Of a stretch of 64,000 bases of DNA, positions 52,602 through 64,000 are shown piece by piece. Position 1 is the stretch's first letter, and every line of letters starts with the position of its first letter. Origin of the DNA: Wuchereria bancrofti. Taxonomy: Eukaryota > Nematoda > Chromadorea > Rhabditida > Onchocercidae. The stretch lies in contig SSBO01000003.1 of assembly GCA_005281725.1 (NCBI GenBank), positions 7,054,776 through 7,118,775 of the forward strand. Direction: 5' to 3'. The notes below the pieces were generated by a model. It ran no database searches, was not told the origin of the DNA, and was given only the letters and a program-made list of their open reading frames with translations. The translations under genes were made by a program, and so were the position numbers.

Positions 52602-55600
52602 ATGGAAACTGATGAACATGATGAATCAGAGCAGCAACAGCAGCAAGATTATGGCGAAACCTCTGAACATACTGCGATCTCTACATCCTCATATGAAGAT
52701 ATGAAAATGACTACAGACGAAGATGAGCAAGAACAATCACAAGAGCACGAACATTACGAAGGAATGGAACATGGACATCATGGGGGTAAGTTACCTTTTA
52801 AAAGAATTGGAAGGAAAAGCATTTGTTGAATGAAAACATAAGTTTTCAAACAAAAGAATATTCATTCAGTTCTATATATTCTTAACCCCTGAAATGAAGA
52901 TAATCGACGAGGACAAATATAGGTTGGGAATAAATGATTAATATCTTTTCCTGATTTTCCAGTTCTTATGCTGTTGTTACATCAATATTTTGTACAAATG
53001 GCCATTTTCTCTTCACAGATCTAACCTAATTAAAGTCCAAGTTGTCAAAATCTGCGGTTTTTTTTAAGAGGTTATTCTTTCTTATTTTCTCTCATGTTTT
53101 GTTAATTTTGGGCAGAGGATTGACGGATTACATGATTTTCTTGCCAATATAAAACACCCAGTCCAAATCTAATGGATTGGAATGCGATCTATTTATACAG
53201 GATTCTCAGAATCGTCAGTTACTCTAATCATTCTTGCAATGCTTTCAAACTTTGCTCTAAGAAAATTCCTAATGCGAATCACCGAATGGGGTCCTTTAAT
53301 TTTTCGATTATTAATAATGGCTTTTCGGCGTTTTTCCAACATTTCGTTACCAGTGTTGTATTCTATAGTTTATTGTGGTTGACATGGATATATTATTAGT
53401 ATAAAAACATCCTTACATTGAATTGTCAAATATAAAAGAAAATATAATTTTCATTAATTTTTTTTTTTATTTTTTGCTTTTCAAAATTTTAGAAGCAACT
53501 GTTATGATTTTTTTAACATTCTTTTGATATCGTGCTTCTCGTGTTCATATATAATGAGATTATGTTTCACGTGTATTGTGCGCGAAACAATAAGCAATCA
53601 TAGTGGTAGCACTAAATTATAAGGAATTTCTCCAGCGATGGATAGCCTAACAGAGATGCTAAGTTAAATCACCTATAACTACTTGACTGCATAATCCTTT
53701 TTTCTTTTTTTTTCCAAAGGTGATGTTGATTTTTATCTTTCAAAATTCGTAGTAGTTACTTTTTAATCACAACAATTAAATTTTGTATATTTCTCTTGAA
53801 ATGGACAAAATCCGATCACTGAAATGCATTCATTTCCACTGTTGATTAGCCTTATATTGTCCACTGTTCTACTAGGTATTGATTATTTATTGCCACTGGG
53901 TCTTCTCATTTGTCTCTTTTGTATAACTCATTATTGTAAATAGGAATACTTTGATTTTTAAGTACATCAGTCTAATATGCGTTGGGATTTGCATATTTAT
54001 GGTTTGTTTCCATAGACAGCAGTTTTAACAAGGTTTTTCTTTCTTTTTTTGAAAACGGTTTTTGTTGATGTTTCTTTTGGTGTATTAATTATGTGAGTCA
54101 GCAAGTTGCAAAAATGAGATGGCCTTTTCGAAAACATGCAGTTTATGAAGGTTTGTAAATTATGCGTTCTTTGATATATGTTATACATTTACTTATGGTG
54201 AGATCAAAAGATAAGATGACTGATTTGAATATTGAACATCGTTTTTTTTTTTGGAATCATTTAAATTTAGCGAAACTTTTCAGGAGTAATGGATGATAGT
54301 AGCCTGAATGGTATGATGAGAGAGGAAATGGACGATCAGGATGAGGAGAAGCACTGTCGACAACACCAGGAGCATGAAGGACATCACTTTAAGAATGGCA
54401 TGGAGGAACAGCATGGTGTTAGTGGTGAAGATGGTAGCGAGTATGAGAGTGCCGATCGAAGTGGACAGGAACATGATGATTTTGGTAAGTTTCATGTGTA
54501 ATAATACAAACATTCGAAGATATGGTGTCCTCAGGAAGACAATAGTTATATGGTAATCTGGTTTTTTGACCATGTTTTCCCAGTCGAAATAATTGGAAGT
54601 AATAACAGAGTGGTAAAGTATAGTATAATATTTTCAGATAGCTATCAGTCGTATCCAGAACGAGGGGCAGATCGTGAACATGGTGATTATCGAGGTGAAG
54701 AATTCCATGGAGAAGAGTATCGGGGTGAGGAATACCGTACTGGTACTGATGATTTTCGCGGTGGATTTCGTGGACGTGGTGGCTATCGTGGTGCAGGCGG
54801 CGGTATGTCACCATATGGTTATGGTCCGCAAGGTATGGGTGGTGGCTGGCGTCCGCGTGGTCCGGGCAATTGGAGGGGTGGACGAGGTATGTATGGTGGC
54901 GGTCCACGAGGAGGTCCTTATGGAAATGGTGATATGGATGATGGATATGGTTACGATCGTTCGAGGGGTAAGTTCTGTAATGTTTTTTCAAGAAACACTT
55001 TTGTTTATTTGGTAATAATGCTCTTATTCATCTGTCGAATTTGGAAATGTTGTTCTTAACACTTTAAAATGTCTGTTTTTCTGAAGATTTTTTGTATGGA
55101 AATTTTAAGTTTGTACAAATTTTTCTTTTGCTTTCACGCTAATTTCTTCATCAAAGTTCTTTATTTATCCAGATTCCATAAATCTGTCATAGTTCCCAGT
55201 CTCACTTTATCCTTGTTATTTACAAAGAGCTGAATTAGATAGATGATAGGTTCTGTGTGGTCTGTTTTTTTGATCAGAATATTTTGGAGTGACATAAGTG
55301 ATTCTATTTCAGGCGTTCGTGGTGGTTTCCAGCGCATGCGTGGTGGTTATGGAATGCGTGGTCCACGACCTGGTTATATGGGTGATGGGCGTGGTATGCG
55401 AGGTCCACCATTCCAACCACGACCTCCATTTTATCCTTCACCGTATCCAGGAATGCCTCCAATGGGAATGCCTCCGATGGCTCATCAAATGCCCGTTCAG
55501 CAAACGCCACAGCAGCAAGCAGAAAGGTTAAAAAAGGTAGCTTACACACATTATTATGTTACTGTACACTTTCCGGAAGAGTTTTCAAACAATGCTTTTA

Positions 55601-58600
55601 AATTTCGTTGAGGAAAAGGTAACTCATCAAAATTACATAGTCCCAAACCGATTTTTCTTCGTTAGTTGTCTTAAACATTCAGATTATCATTTAAGCACTG
55701 CAACCGTAGATTTCAGAACTTTTTGTGAATTTATCTCTTTCAGCTTGCTGGCGTTTCACCAGATCAGGAGTTGTGGGTAGAAACAAAATCACCGGATGGA
55801 AAGCCCTACTATTATAACGCTGTAACACGTGATACAGTGTGGGAGAAACCAGAAAATGCCAAAGTAATGGAGCAAAGTGAACTGCAAGCTTTGGTTGAAA
55901 AAGATGCGAAAGAGGAGAAAGAACAAGGTATGCTTTTTATAGCGGTTTTTTTGTAAATTTGGTTCCTTGTCTGTGGAAATGTTAATGCAGATATCTTCGC
56001 ATCCATTTACTACTATTATTGCATTATCTTGTTGCCAGTACTGATGCCTTCAGCATTTGTTATCATGATAAATTATCATGATTCATCTTCTTAACTGTAG
56101 CTAAGTAACAATTTTACCAGTTTTTTAATATGAAAAATTGAGTTTTGTCTTTTCTCTTTCCATCAAAGTATATAAAAAATGATGAGCACGCAAAAGGTAA
56201 GTGTGTTGGGCGTGCGTATAATAATCTCTCTTCATTGTGGCACGATTAATGATGGTTGGATTATTTGGTGTTGTGGTTGCTGGCTTTTGCTTGGCATTGT
56301 TATGGTACCGCATAAAGTGGATTTATCAATTTACCGAGGACTACAAAATATCTCGGTGACTGGAGCTGGAAAATTTTGATTTTTGAACGTTAAGAGGATA
56401 TTATTGAGTATATCTGAATGATAAAGACTGCTTTTACTGAATTTAAAAATCTTTCAAATGTTAAGAAGTTTAAAGAAGGAATTATGATAGTAAATAATAA
56501 GAATAAAAATAACTATAAAGATCTACGATAATGACGGAATGATGATAATTGATGACTACTGAAGTAGTGAATAGTTTGAATTAGTGGTATTTCAGCCATG
56601 TTTTTTAGCACTTTGCAGCATGCTTCCTTATAGGGTCTACTACAGTTTTGTCATTTACATTCTATGCTTCTACCACCATATCGGGGACGTGAACGTGGTA
56701 CGTATTGCAAGCGTTATGCTTACCTGGAGCGGAGAATAAAATCCGAGTAACTTTTCACTTTAACTTTAAACCTTGAAACAACGGAAAATGATGTTATGCT
56801 TAAAAAGTAATTCAGTTTAGTTTATTTAAAAGTAAGAAAAAGAAATTTGCATAGAAATGGAGAGATTTTGAGAAGAAATGAACTTCGTTGAGTGTTTTTT
56901 TTCTTATTGTCTTTGCTAATGCGCACTTTAGTGGTGATATTTACAATCAAATTGATAATATTCAATCCATGAATATGATAATACCGTTCCCAGATGCTTC
57001 CAGATGCCGCGATGCCTTTTGTTGCCTCTTCCTAGAACTACATTACACGTACCTACCACACATACACACATACAGGAGATGTGATGCGTAAAGTCCTTCC
57101 TCTTCCTCAGTTATTTAACGATGTGAGTGCTGTTGCGAGTTCTATGTATATATAAATCTAATTTCCATCATAGTTCATTTAATGATTTGCAAATTTTCAT
57201 ATATGATATCTATAGGATATTGATAAATAGGTAAAACATTCTTACCGTTGATGAGGTCAGCTTTTAAAAGCTATAAATTACATTACAATCTGAGGTTTGT
57301 CATGCAGAATAACATATTTGAAATGATAACCTCAATTCGTCATGGTATTATGATGGTTTGGACGATCCATTCCTATTGACAGATTATTTCCCCAGTTACT
57401 TTTGTTTATTGTGAATTCTTTGTATGAAATAAGTCATAAAATGCTGATTACTCGAGAGAAAAAACCCGGTAGGGGATAAATTAGATGTGTAATTCACGGT
57501 ACTCTGATTTTGCTTCCACTTTGGTTTTACAAAATTTTAATTTCGAATGATCGTGCACAAATTTTTTTCCTTTTTTTGTTTTTTTTTTTTTTTCTTTTTT
57601 TTCTTTTTTCTTTTTGTAAAGAAGTGATTGTAAATAAATTGTTTGTTAAGTTAAAATGTCTCGAAATGAATTTTTCAGCTTATTCCATTCATTATATTTG
57701 TCAGATGTTACCGTTGCAGAAAACTGATTGTAGTATATCAGTTTTTTTTAAAAAAAATCGTGTGAATGACTGAAAATGTTTTTCAGCTGCTTCTCAAGGT
57801 GCTGCTGGTGGATATGGAGCTGGTGTACCACCACAAATGGCCGCTGGTATGCCGATGGGTGGATATCCACCAATGATGCCACCACCAGGTTATTGAATTC
57901 TTAAATCGAGGGATGGAAAGCCATCCTCACTATCGTATAAGTGAATTTCGTACCTGTGTGAAGCAAGAGACCTTAAGTTATTGAAATTTGATTAGTTGTC
58001 TATAGGTATGCGATTAAACTTACTATCACAATGGCTGGTTCTAGACTCTTCATGTTTACTCGAATCTCTTTTTTGAATGTATTAATGTTTCGAAAAATCA
58101 CCACATACAGGATTAATTGGAAATCATTAAATTACCAGCTTGAGGCTTATTTTTAAGACTTCAAAACTATAATCTAAATCATTTACATTGCAGGCTTTCC
58201 TATGATGCCACCTATGATGTTTCCACCACGTGGCCCAAGTTACCCGCCCATGTTTCCTGGTGTTCCTCCAGCTTATCCGATGCCCGTTCCTGGAATGCCA
58301 CCAGTTGTACCGGCAGCTATTGGTCCTGGTACTGATGTAAGTTCATTTCGTTAAGTTGATATTTCCGATTTTTTACGGCCATTATTCACTGCTGTGTTAT
58401 AGGGTGTCTCAGTATCATCAGAGGCTGCACTTTGGCAAGAATATACAGCACCTGATGGACGTAAATATTACTACAACACCCAGACTCAGGAAACGACTTG
58501 GGACAAACCAAAAGCTCTCGAAGGTTTGTAGTTTTGCATGTTTAATGTGCTCAATATACGCTAAAAAGAAAATCCATCATAACTCTTTGTCATTTTCAGC

Positions 58601-61600
58601 TTCTACTGCTGCCGGTAGCACTGGTGATTCTGTCGAAAATAATACTGGTACACCAACTTTCACAGAAGCACAACAACAAGCTGCAGCTTTGGCACAGCAA
58701 CAGGTTATGGTTTTCTATTTTATATACGTACTCCACTTCGTTTAGCAAATGGAGATGATAGTAGCTTTGTTTGCTTCCCTGTATGTCGTGAAGAAGGTTC
58801 TTAAATTTCTCATTTTACTTTTCCTAGTAGATAGATATGCATTATATTTTCCAAGTAGGTTCGTAGCTGGAGCTGTTAATTATCCTATTTGATCTTGGTA
58901 CTCAAGATGTTGATGGACAGTTGACAGTGCATTTTGGTGTGTCAGTGTGCAGAATAATCGTTGTGATTTGAGACTACGAATATATTTTTTTTTTCAAATG
59001 ATGTAATTAAAACATAAGGCAAATTTCATGGAACTTTTAAATTCCTGTAAAATTTTTTCCAAAACATTAAAGTAATCATGGAAATTATTTCAGGTGCAAG
59101 CTCAGTTAGCGGCAGCTAAAGCAGCTGCAGAAGAAGCGAAAAAACATGACGAGGAATCGATAAAGGAATCAGAAACTGTGGAGGCAAAACAAGTGGATAA
59201 ATCGAGACCCGTTAGCAGTAATCCTGTGGCTGGTACTCCTTGGTGTGTAGTATGGACAGGCGATCATAAAGTAAATCTAGTAATTTTCTTAATCAGAAAA
59301 TGGTAATCGAGTAATTTTGGTATGAATTTGGCAAATAACCAACTAAAATCTGACTAACACTATTCAATTTTAGGTTTTCTTTTATAATCCTTCAACACGT
59401 ACATCAGTGTGGGAAAGACCACCAGAGTTGTATAATCGTCCAGATGTCGATTTACTAGTATCGAAACCACCAGAAGAGAAAAGTGAGTGCACTTTTTTCG
59501 AACATAAAGGTATATTTCAAAAGTCATTTCATATCACACATTTTTGAGACTTCCAACTAAGTTGTGGTTACTGTTTAACGAATAATAATAATATAATTTA
59601 ATGTATTTATCGTTTTATTTTGCAATACCAAAATGTTGTGAATATTTTTGCTGCCGTGACGTTAGGTACGGTCTTTAGTTTTACATTTATTACTGAAACT
59701 TTCGCAGTATATGTTCAGTTAGTTTGTAGGAGTCCAATGTTTTGTGCTTCAAATTTTAAATTAATAAATTTTCCTAGAGAATAATCACTTGTAGAGCCAG
59801 AAGTTGCCAAAAAAGCGGATGATGAAGGAAAGACAGCGAGTTCGGAGGAAAGTGATGATGACGAAGAAAATGCGCCACCAGCAGCTAAAAAGAGTCGAAA
59901 AGAAAAGAAGTTGTTAGTTCTTCAAAATGATGTCTGTATATCATTTAAATTCCAAAACTCTTTATATATAATTATGGTACATTCAGAGAGAAACAGCGTT
60001 TGGAACAGTTGGCAGCGAAAAAAGAGAAGGATAGGCCAAGGCAGATGCTTGAGAAACAAGTTGATCCAGCAATTCAAGCAGAATTACAAGCACAGAAGGA
60101 AAGAGAAGAAGTGATGTCTTTAATAGTGTTTAATTAAAGTATCAAAATGGAGGTAACAGGTGACACAGAGAATTTTGGAATTTTTAAAACAACTTTATTG
60201 AAGCAATTTTGACTTATCAGAAAAAAATTAAAAAATTAGATAAGACGATGCATTAGGTTGTATTTTTTGCTGTTGTCATTGTAGGCAGAATAGAACGATT
60301 TATAAACTTCGTTCTGTTTGCAGATGGTCTTCACTTTTGAAATGGATGAAGTTATTTTTCTTCAAATCGTAACTTCTGAATCTATTTGTAGGTGCCGTTT
60401 GAACGTAGACTACAAGAATTTAAAGAAATGTTGACCGAGAAAAATGTTAGTGCTGGAAGCACCTGGGAAAAGGAATTATCTAAAATTGTATTTGATAAGC
60501 GTTACCTACTTTTAAATGCTGTGGAGCGGAAAGCTGTAAGTTTATTTAGCATTTTCAAGTCTCTTTTTTCAAATAATTGGAATAGTTTGAGTTGGAGAGA
60601 ATCATTATGTCATCTTTAATAGTAACAACAGTACTTGCGAGATTTTTTAAATTTAGGCTTTCGAAGCTTATGTACGTGAACGAACCGAAATTGAACGAGC
60701 AGAGAAAAAAAGACGTGCTAAAGAAGCGCGAGAAAATTTCAAGAATTTACTTGAAGAAGCAAAATTACACGGAAGGTTGATTTATTTAAACTATGTAAAA
60801 ATTAACATTTAGTATGTTAGAATGGCTTCTGTAATCGTACTGTTTTACTGTATGACATCTATGTCTAAACAAGAAAATTTTTCTTGTGGCGAAGAATCTG
60901 TCAGTTATTGCCGTTTTTTGGGTTGTGCGATCAGTACACATCAAGCACTCAGTATTTTTGCTACTGCTGTTTATTCTTTCTTTTTTGAGGTCATCGTTTT
61001 CATCATTCGCCTCGAAATGGGGCAAAGACAGTCGATTCAAGGGTGTTGAAAAAATGCGAGATAAGGAAGATATTTTTAACGAATATGTTCAAGAATTGGA
61101 GAAGAAGGAAAAGGAAGAACGTAAGGAAAGAAAGGAAAAGGTGCAAATTTAGTTGTTTTTAGTAGGATGGCTAGTGATAGATCAAGTTATGAGAACGAAG
61201 ATACTTTGCTTGGTCGATGTATGAAGATTTTTAATTTTCAAACAGTCAAAAATGGCCAATTTTTTGATTTTGAAAGTAATATTCATTTTATTGTAGATAC
61301 GTAAGGATTTTATTGCAATGCTTATGGAGAAGAATATTACTTCTCGAACGAAGTGGTCCTCACTAAAGAAGCAGCTGGAAGATGACGAACGTTATAAAGC
61401 TGTTGATCGCTCTTCAAGTCGTGAAAGCCTTTTCCGTGAATATCAGGATACACTGCCAGAAGAATCTAATTCAGTAATTTTTTCCAGTTTTATTCAAGCA
61501 CTCTTTTGGTATGTTCATGTTGTTCTTGTTACTATAGACGTATTTCGTGTATCTCTTGCTTTGATTTTATTTGAAATCAGAAAGAAGAATATTGAGCACT

Positions 61601-63405
61601 GCTTGGTATCTAAGTACTGAATAGTAAACTTGCTAAGTGGTATGAGTTACATAAGTTACATATGAAGTTTATGTGCATGAAATTAGCTAGAATCGAAAGT
61701 TTATTTAAAAAGAAAATGTGAAATTTGAGGATATCGAGGAGGAAAATGACCGTCAAAAGCGCGTTGCTGCGGAAGCTGCCATCGAAGAGCGTAAGAAGGA
61801 AGTGGAAGCTGAGCTAGGTGAACAACTAAAAGAAAGAAGTAAAGAGCATGAAAAGCACAAATATCAAGAGCATGAAGAATCTTTTAAAGCATTATTGATT
61901 GATCTGGTAAGTTGTACTGCTTCATGAATCAAATCGTATTTTCATATTTCGATATAATTCTGCGGGTGCATTTTATGCTGGACCAAACAACTATGCCAAT
62001 CGTATGAGCGATGTAGCTTTTAATCTAAATAACCTCCTTTGATTTTGATCAAAATCTCCGCATTTTGCAGATAAAATCGGCTGATTATACATGGCATGAA
62101 GCTCGTCGAATATTGCGGAAAGACTCACGTTATGAAAATTGCGATCTTTTGGAAAAAGACGCTAAAGAAAGGTTGTTCGATGCACATGTTCAACATTTGG
62201 AAAGAAAAAGACGAGAAGTTTTTTTTCAGGTCGCTTTTTATTGATTTTCTTCTATTTTCGAAATCACTATTCGTTTTCTTATTTAAAATTTCTGGACTAT
62301 TTACTCACTTTTTTAAGCCGAAAAAAAAGGAATATAGCTAAATTGCTATTCTGATCAGAAGGCCATTGCAAATTACTTGTGAAACTTCCAGTTTTTTAAT
62401 TCTTAATTACTTCTGTTGCAGTTATTAAATGAAACAAAAGACATTACACCTAGTATGAAATGGCGCGAAGCTAAAAAAATCATTGAGAAAGATGAGCGAT
62501 TCGCAAAATTCAACATTAGTGAAAGGGTATAGTTCCTGTTTATCATTGATTTATCGCTTTTTATTTATTATCTTTCGTGTTTCTAGACCAGTATTGTAAA
62601 GTTCAAAAGCGAAATAAAATGTTAAATTCATTAGCTACTGTTGGTGAAGGAGAGAGTAGTTTTAATTCTTATGTATCGTCATACATATATTTTAACTTAT
62701 TCTCTATATGATTTTAGTAGTTTTAAATCTGCGTTACTCTCGTACAGTAATGAAATAATCAGAAGATAGTCACTACGAAAGTAGAACTTTTACGACGTAG
62801 CAGACTTGAAAGCAAGTTACCTTGTTTAATTTGATCTTTTTTCTGTACTCATTCTCAGTGTTGTTCAGAAGACGGAACGTGACTACAAAGAATGGATGGA
62901 GGAGCGGAAAGAAGCAGTAATGAAAGATTTCAAAGATTTATTAAAAGAGACTAAAATTATTACCTATAAATCTTTAAAAATGATACAAGAAAACGAACAG
63001 CATCTTCGTGACATACTTGCAGTACTCGAGGTTAGTTGTGGTTGGAAATTTTTTTCGCTCCTGGACACGAATCTTATATAATTTGAGATCTTTCATAAGT
63101 TTGCAGAATTTATTTCTGGTTTTTCGAATAGTTGAACGTTTTTTTTTTTTTTTTTTAAATGTAGCAGTAGAAGTTTTCGTTATTTTCGTTTCTCTGCGCT
63201 ACTTGCTTTTCGATATTAATTACTGTATTATTTAAGAGATTTGTGAGATTTTTAAATGCTGTTTCAGAATGATAAGCGATATATCGTATTGAATAATGCC
63301 CCAGTAGAACGGGAACGATTATTGGAACAGTATCTGGAAGAGTTGGACAAGAAAGGTCCACCACCACCACCTACGCAACAGGAAGCTGACAGACGTCGGA
63401 AATAA
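52602..63405 (+). CDS. tcer-1: Transcription elongation regulator TCERG1/CA150 (three WW, six FF domains)
   Basis: Nuclear factor linking RNA polymerase II elongation and splicing. Exons: 52602-52785, 54284-54484, 54638-54967, 55313-55536, 55744-55927, 57787-57888, 58194-58336, 58403-58523, 58600-58703, 59094-59270, 59374-59482, 59795-59912, 59987-60110, 60392-60535, 60657-60775, 60990-61140, 61297-61473, 61730-61906, 62071-62229, 62422-62526, 62869-63030, 63268-63405; 3453 bases, 1150 aa, all in phase. An acidic, Gln/His-rich N terminus (1-130) precedes an RGG/Gly-Arg-rich box (about 140-270) and Pro/Met-rich linkers. WW1 is near 320-350 ([16 protein letters not shown]), WW2 near 463-494 ([18 protein letters not shown]) and WW3 near 578-612 ([15 protein letters not shown]). 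An acidic-basic linker leads to six FF domains (about 711-765, 780-830, 846-898, 955-1010, 1012-1060, 1062-1130). The end, [16 protein letters not shown], matches the family. Two acceptors (before 60990 and 61730) are TTTGAG rather than TTTCAG. Confidence 0.95.
52786..54283 (+). other. Intron 1 of TCERG1
   Basis: 1.5 kb, flanked by GTAAGT and TTTTCAG, phases agree. No extra exon recognised. The plus-strand frames at 53172-53399 are hydrophobic and motif-free. Confidence 0.65.
55928..57786 (+). other. Intron 5 of TCERG1
   Basis: 1.86 kb between the WW1 exon and the Pro/Met-rich exon. It contains a long T-rich tract at about 57567-57617. Short open frames (56179-56379, 56888-57091, 57510-57773) look like chance. 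Confidence 0.65.
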
Positions 63406-64000
63406 TTCCATTTTTTTCGTTCTTAGTTTATGAAATTTCCTATCAAATTTTGACATTGTTTGCTCCGTTGAACTTTTATTAGTTTGCCAGACGTTCGTTT
63501 TTCTATAAAAGGACGGTTATTCTTTGACCTCAGTTTTTTGCTAATTTTTACTTGCATCGTAGTAAATAGAAACAGTGATTCGGAATGACGCTATTCCATT
63601 CCGTTCTGAATGTGAAAGTTTGAGGAAATGCACATTTTTCTAAATTTTGTGTTTGGAAATTTTAAGTTGGAATGGCTCTTATTTTTTGTAAGATGTTATC
63701 TTACCAACTAAACTTGAAATTCCACCTGCAATGCTTATGGATAGGTAAGATTATTCGTGTTGGATGGCATGGAATGATCGAGGTTTGATTTTGATTTTCT
63801 TTTTGTTAAAAGGATTTTCAACTAATGCAAGTTAGAGAAAAGTTCTACACTAGTTCAAATGATACCTGGGAGCTGGATCTCACTCGAAGATTCTCACATC
63901 TCATGTTTCTTTATTTTTTAGACTAATTTCACCCGCTATCAAATTAGCCAGTAATGTTGTGGCTGCTGGGCTACTGTTTAATTTACTGCGGAGATCTGAT
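63406..64000. other. TCERG1 3' flank to the right edge
   Basis: No gene recognised. I see no AATAAA on the plus strand here, so the TCERG1 transcript either uses a variant signal or ends beyond the window. Confidence 0.4.

Noticed and set aside
54419..54991. 190-codon His/Asp-rich frame, minus strand
   Set aside because: Antisense shadow of the Gly/Arg-rich exons 2 and 3 of TCERG1; the sense strand has splice sites and family-consistent order.
55304..55549. 81-codon frame, minus strand
   Set aside because: Shadow of TCERG1 exon 4.
1..64000. Bacterial endosymbiont insert, transposon or viral element
   Set aside because: No bacterial-like ORF cluster, reverse transcriptase, transposase, integrase or long terminal repeat was seen on either strand by inspection. 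A search against Wolbachia and repeat libraries would settle this.

Overview
The window is nuclear DNA of a nematode, most likely a filarial (clade III) species. It is strongly AT-rich and every gene is split into many small exons with GT..AG introns. Six of the eight genes have a TTNCAG-type acceptor 2 to 27 bases before the start codon, as expected for spliced-leader trans-splicing. One gene belongs to the Patched-related family, which is expanded in nematodes. The species is inferred; I could not run a search. I saw no transposon, virus, tRNA, rRNA or CRISPR array.

Layout, left to right: (1) a Rab21-type small GTPase on the minus strand, running off the left edge (1-1408). (2) Cyclophilin H, minus strand, complete (1861-3245), placed like an upstream operon partner of the Rab gene. 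(3) A 5.1 kb gap with microsatellites. (4) A Patched-related membrane protein, plus strand, 16 exons, 885 aa (8368-16867). (5) A gene on the minus strand for a 443-aa protein with two BTB domains in tandem and a C-terminal cysteine cluster, 11 exons (18186-24478). (6) A 5 kb gap with a 41-bp minisatellite. (7) AP-3 delta adaptin, minus strand, 28 exons, 1251 aa (29436-39657). (8) SHQ1, plus strand, divergent from AP-3 delta (40322-42885). (9) Dihydropteridine reductase, plus strand (44284-46049). (10) A 6.5 kb gap. (11) TCERG1/CA150, plus strand, 22 exons, 1150 aa, with three WW and six FF domains (52602-63405).

Exons were joined by hand. In each of the seven complete models all junction phases agree and the summed length is a multiple of three. 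The Rab model is partial and its first exon is less certain.

Most genes are conserved housekeeping functions: endosomal trafficking (Rab21, AP-3 delta), spliceosome and transcription (cyclophilin H, TCERG1), H/ACA snoRNP assembly (SHQ1) and tetrahydrobiopterin recycling. The lineage-flavoured parts are the Patched-related protein and the double-BTB protein. The latter is the best candidate here for something little described.
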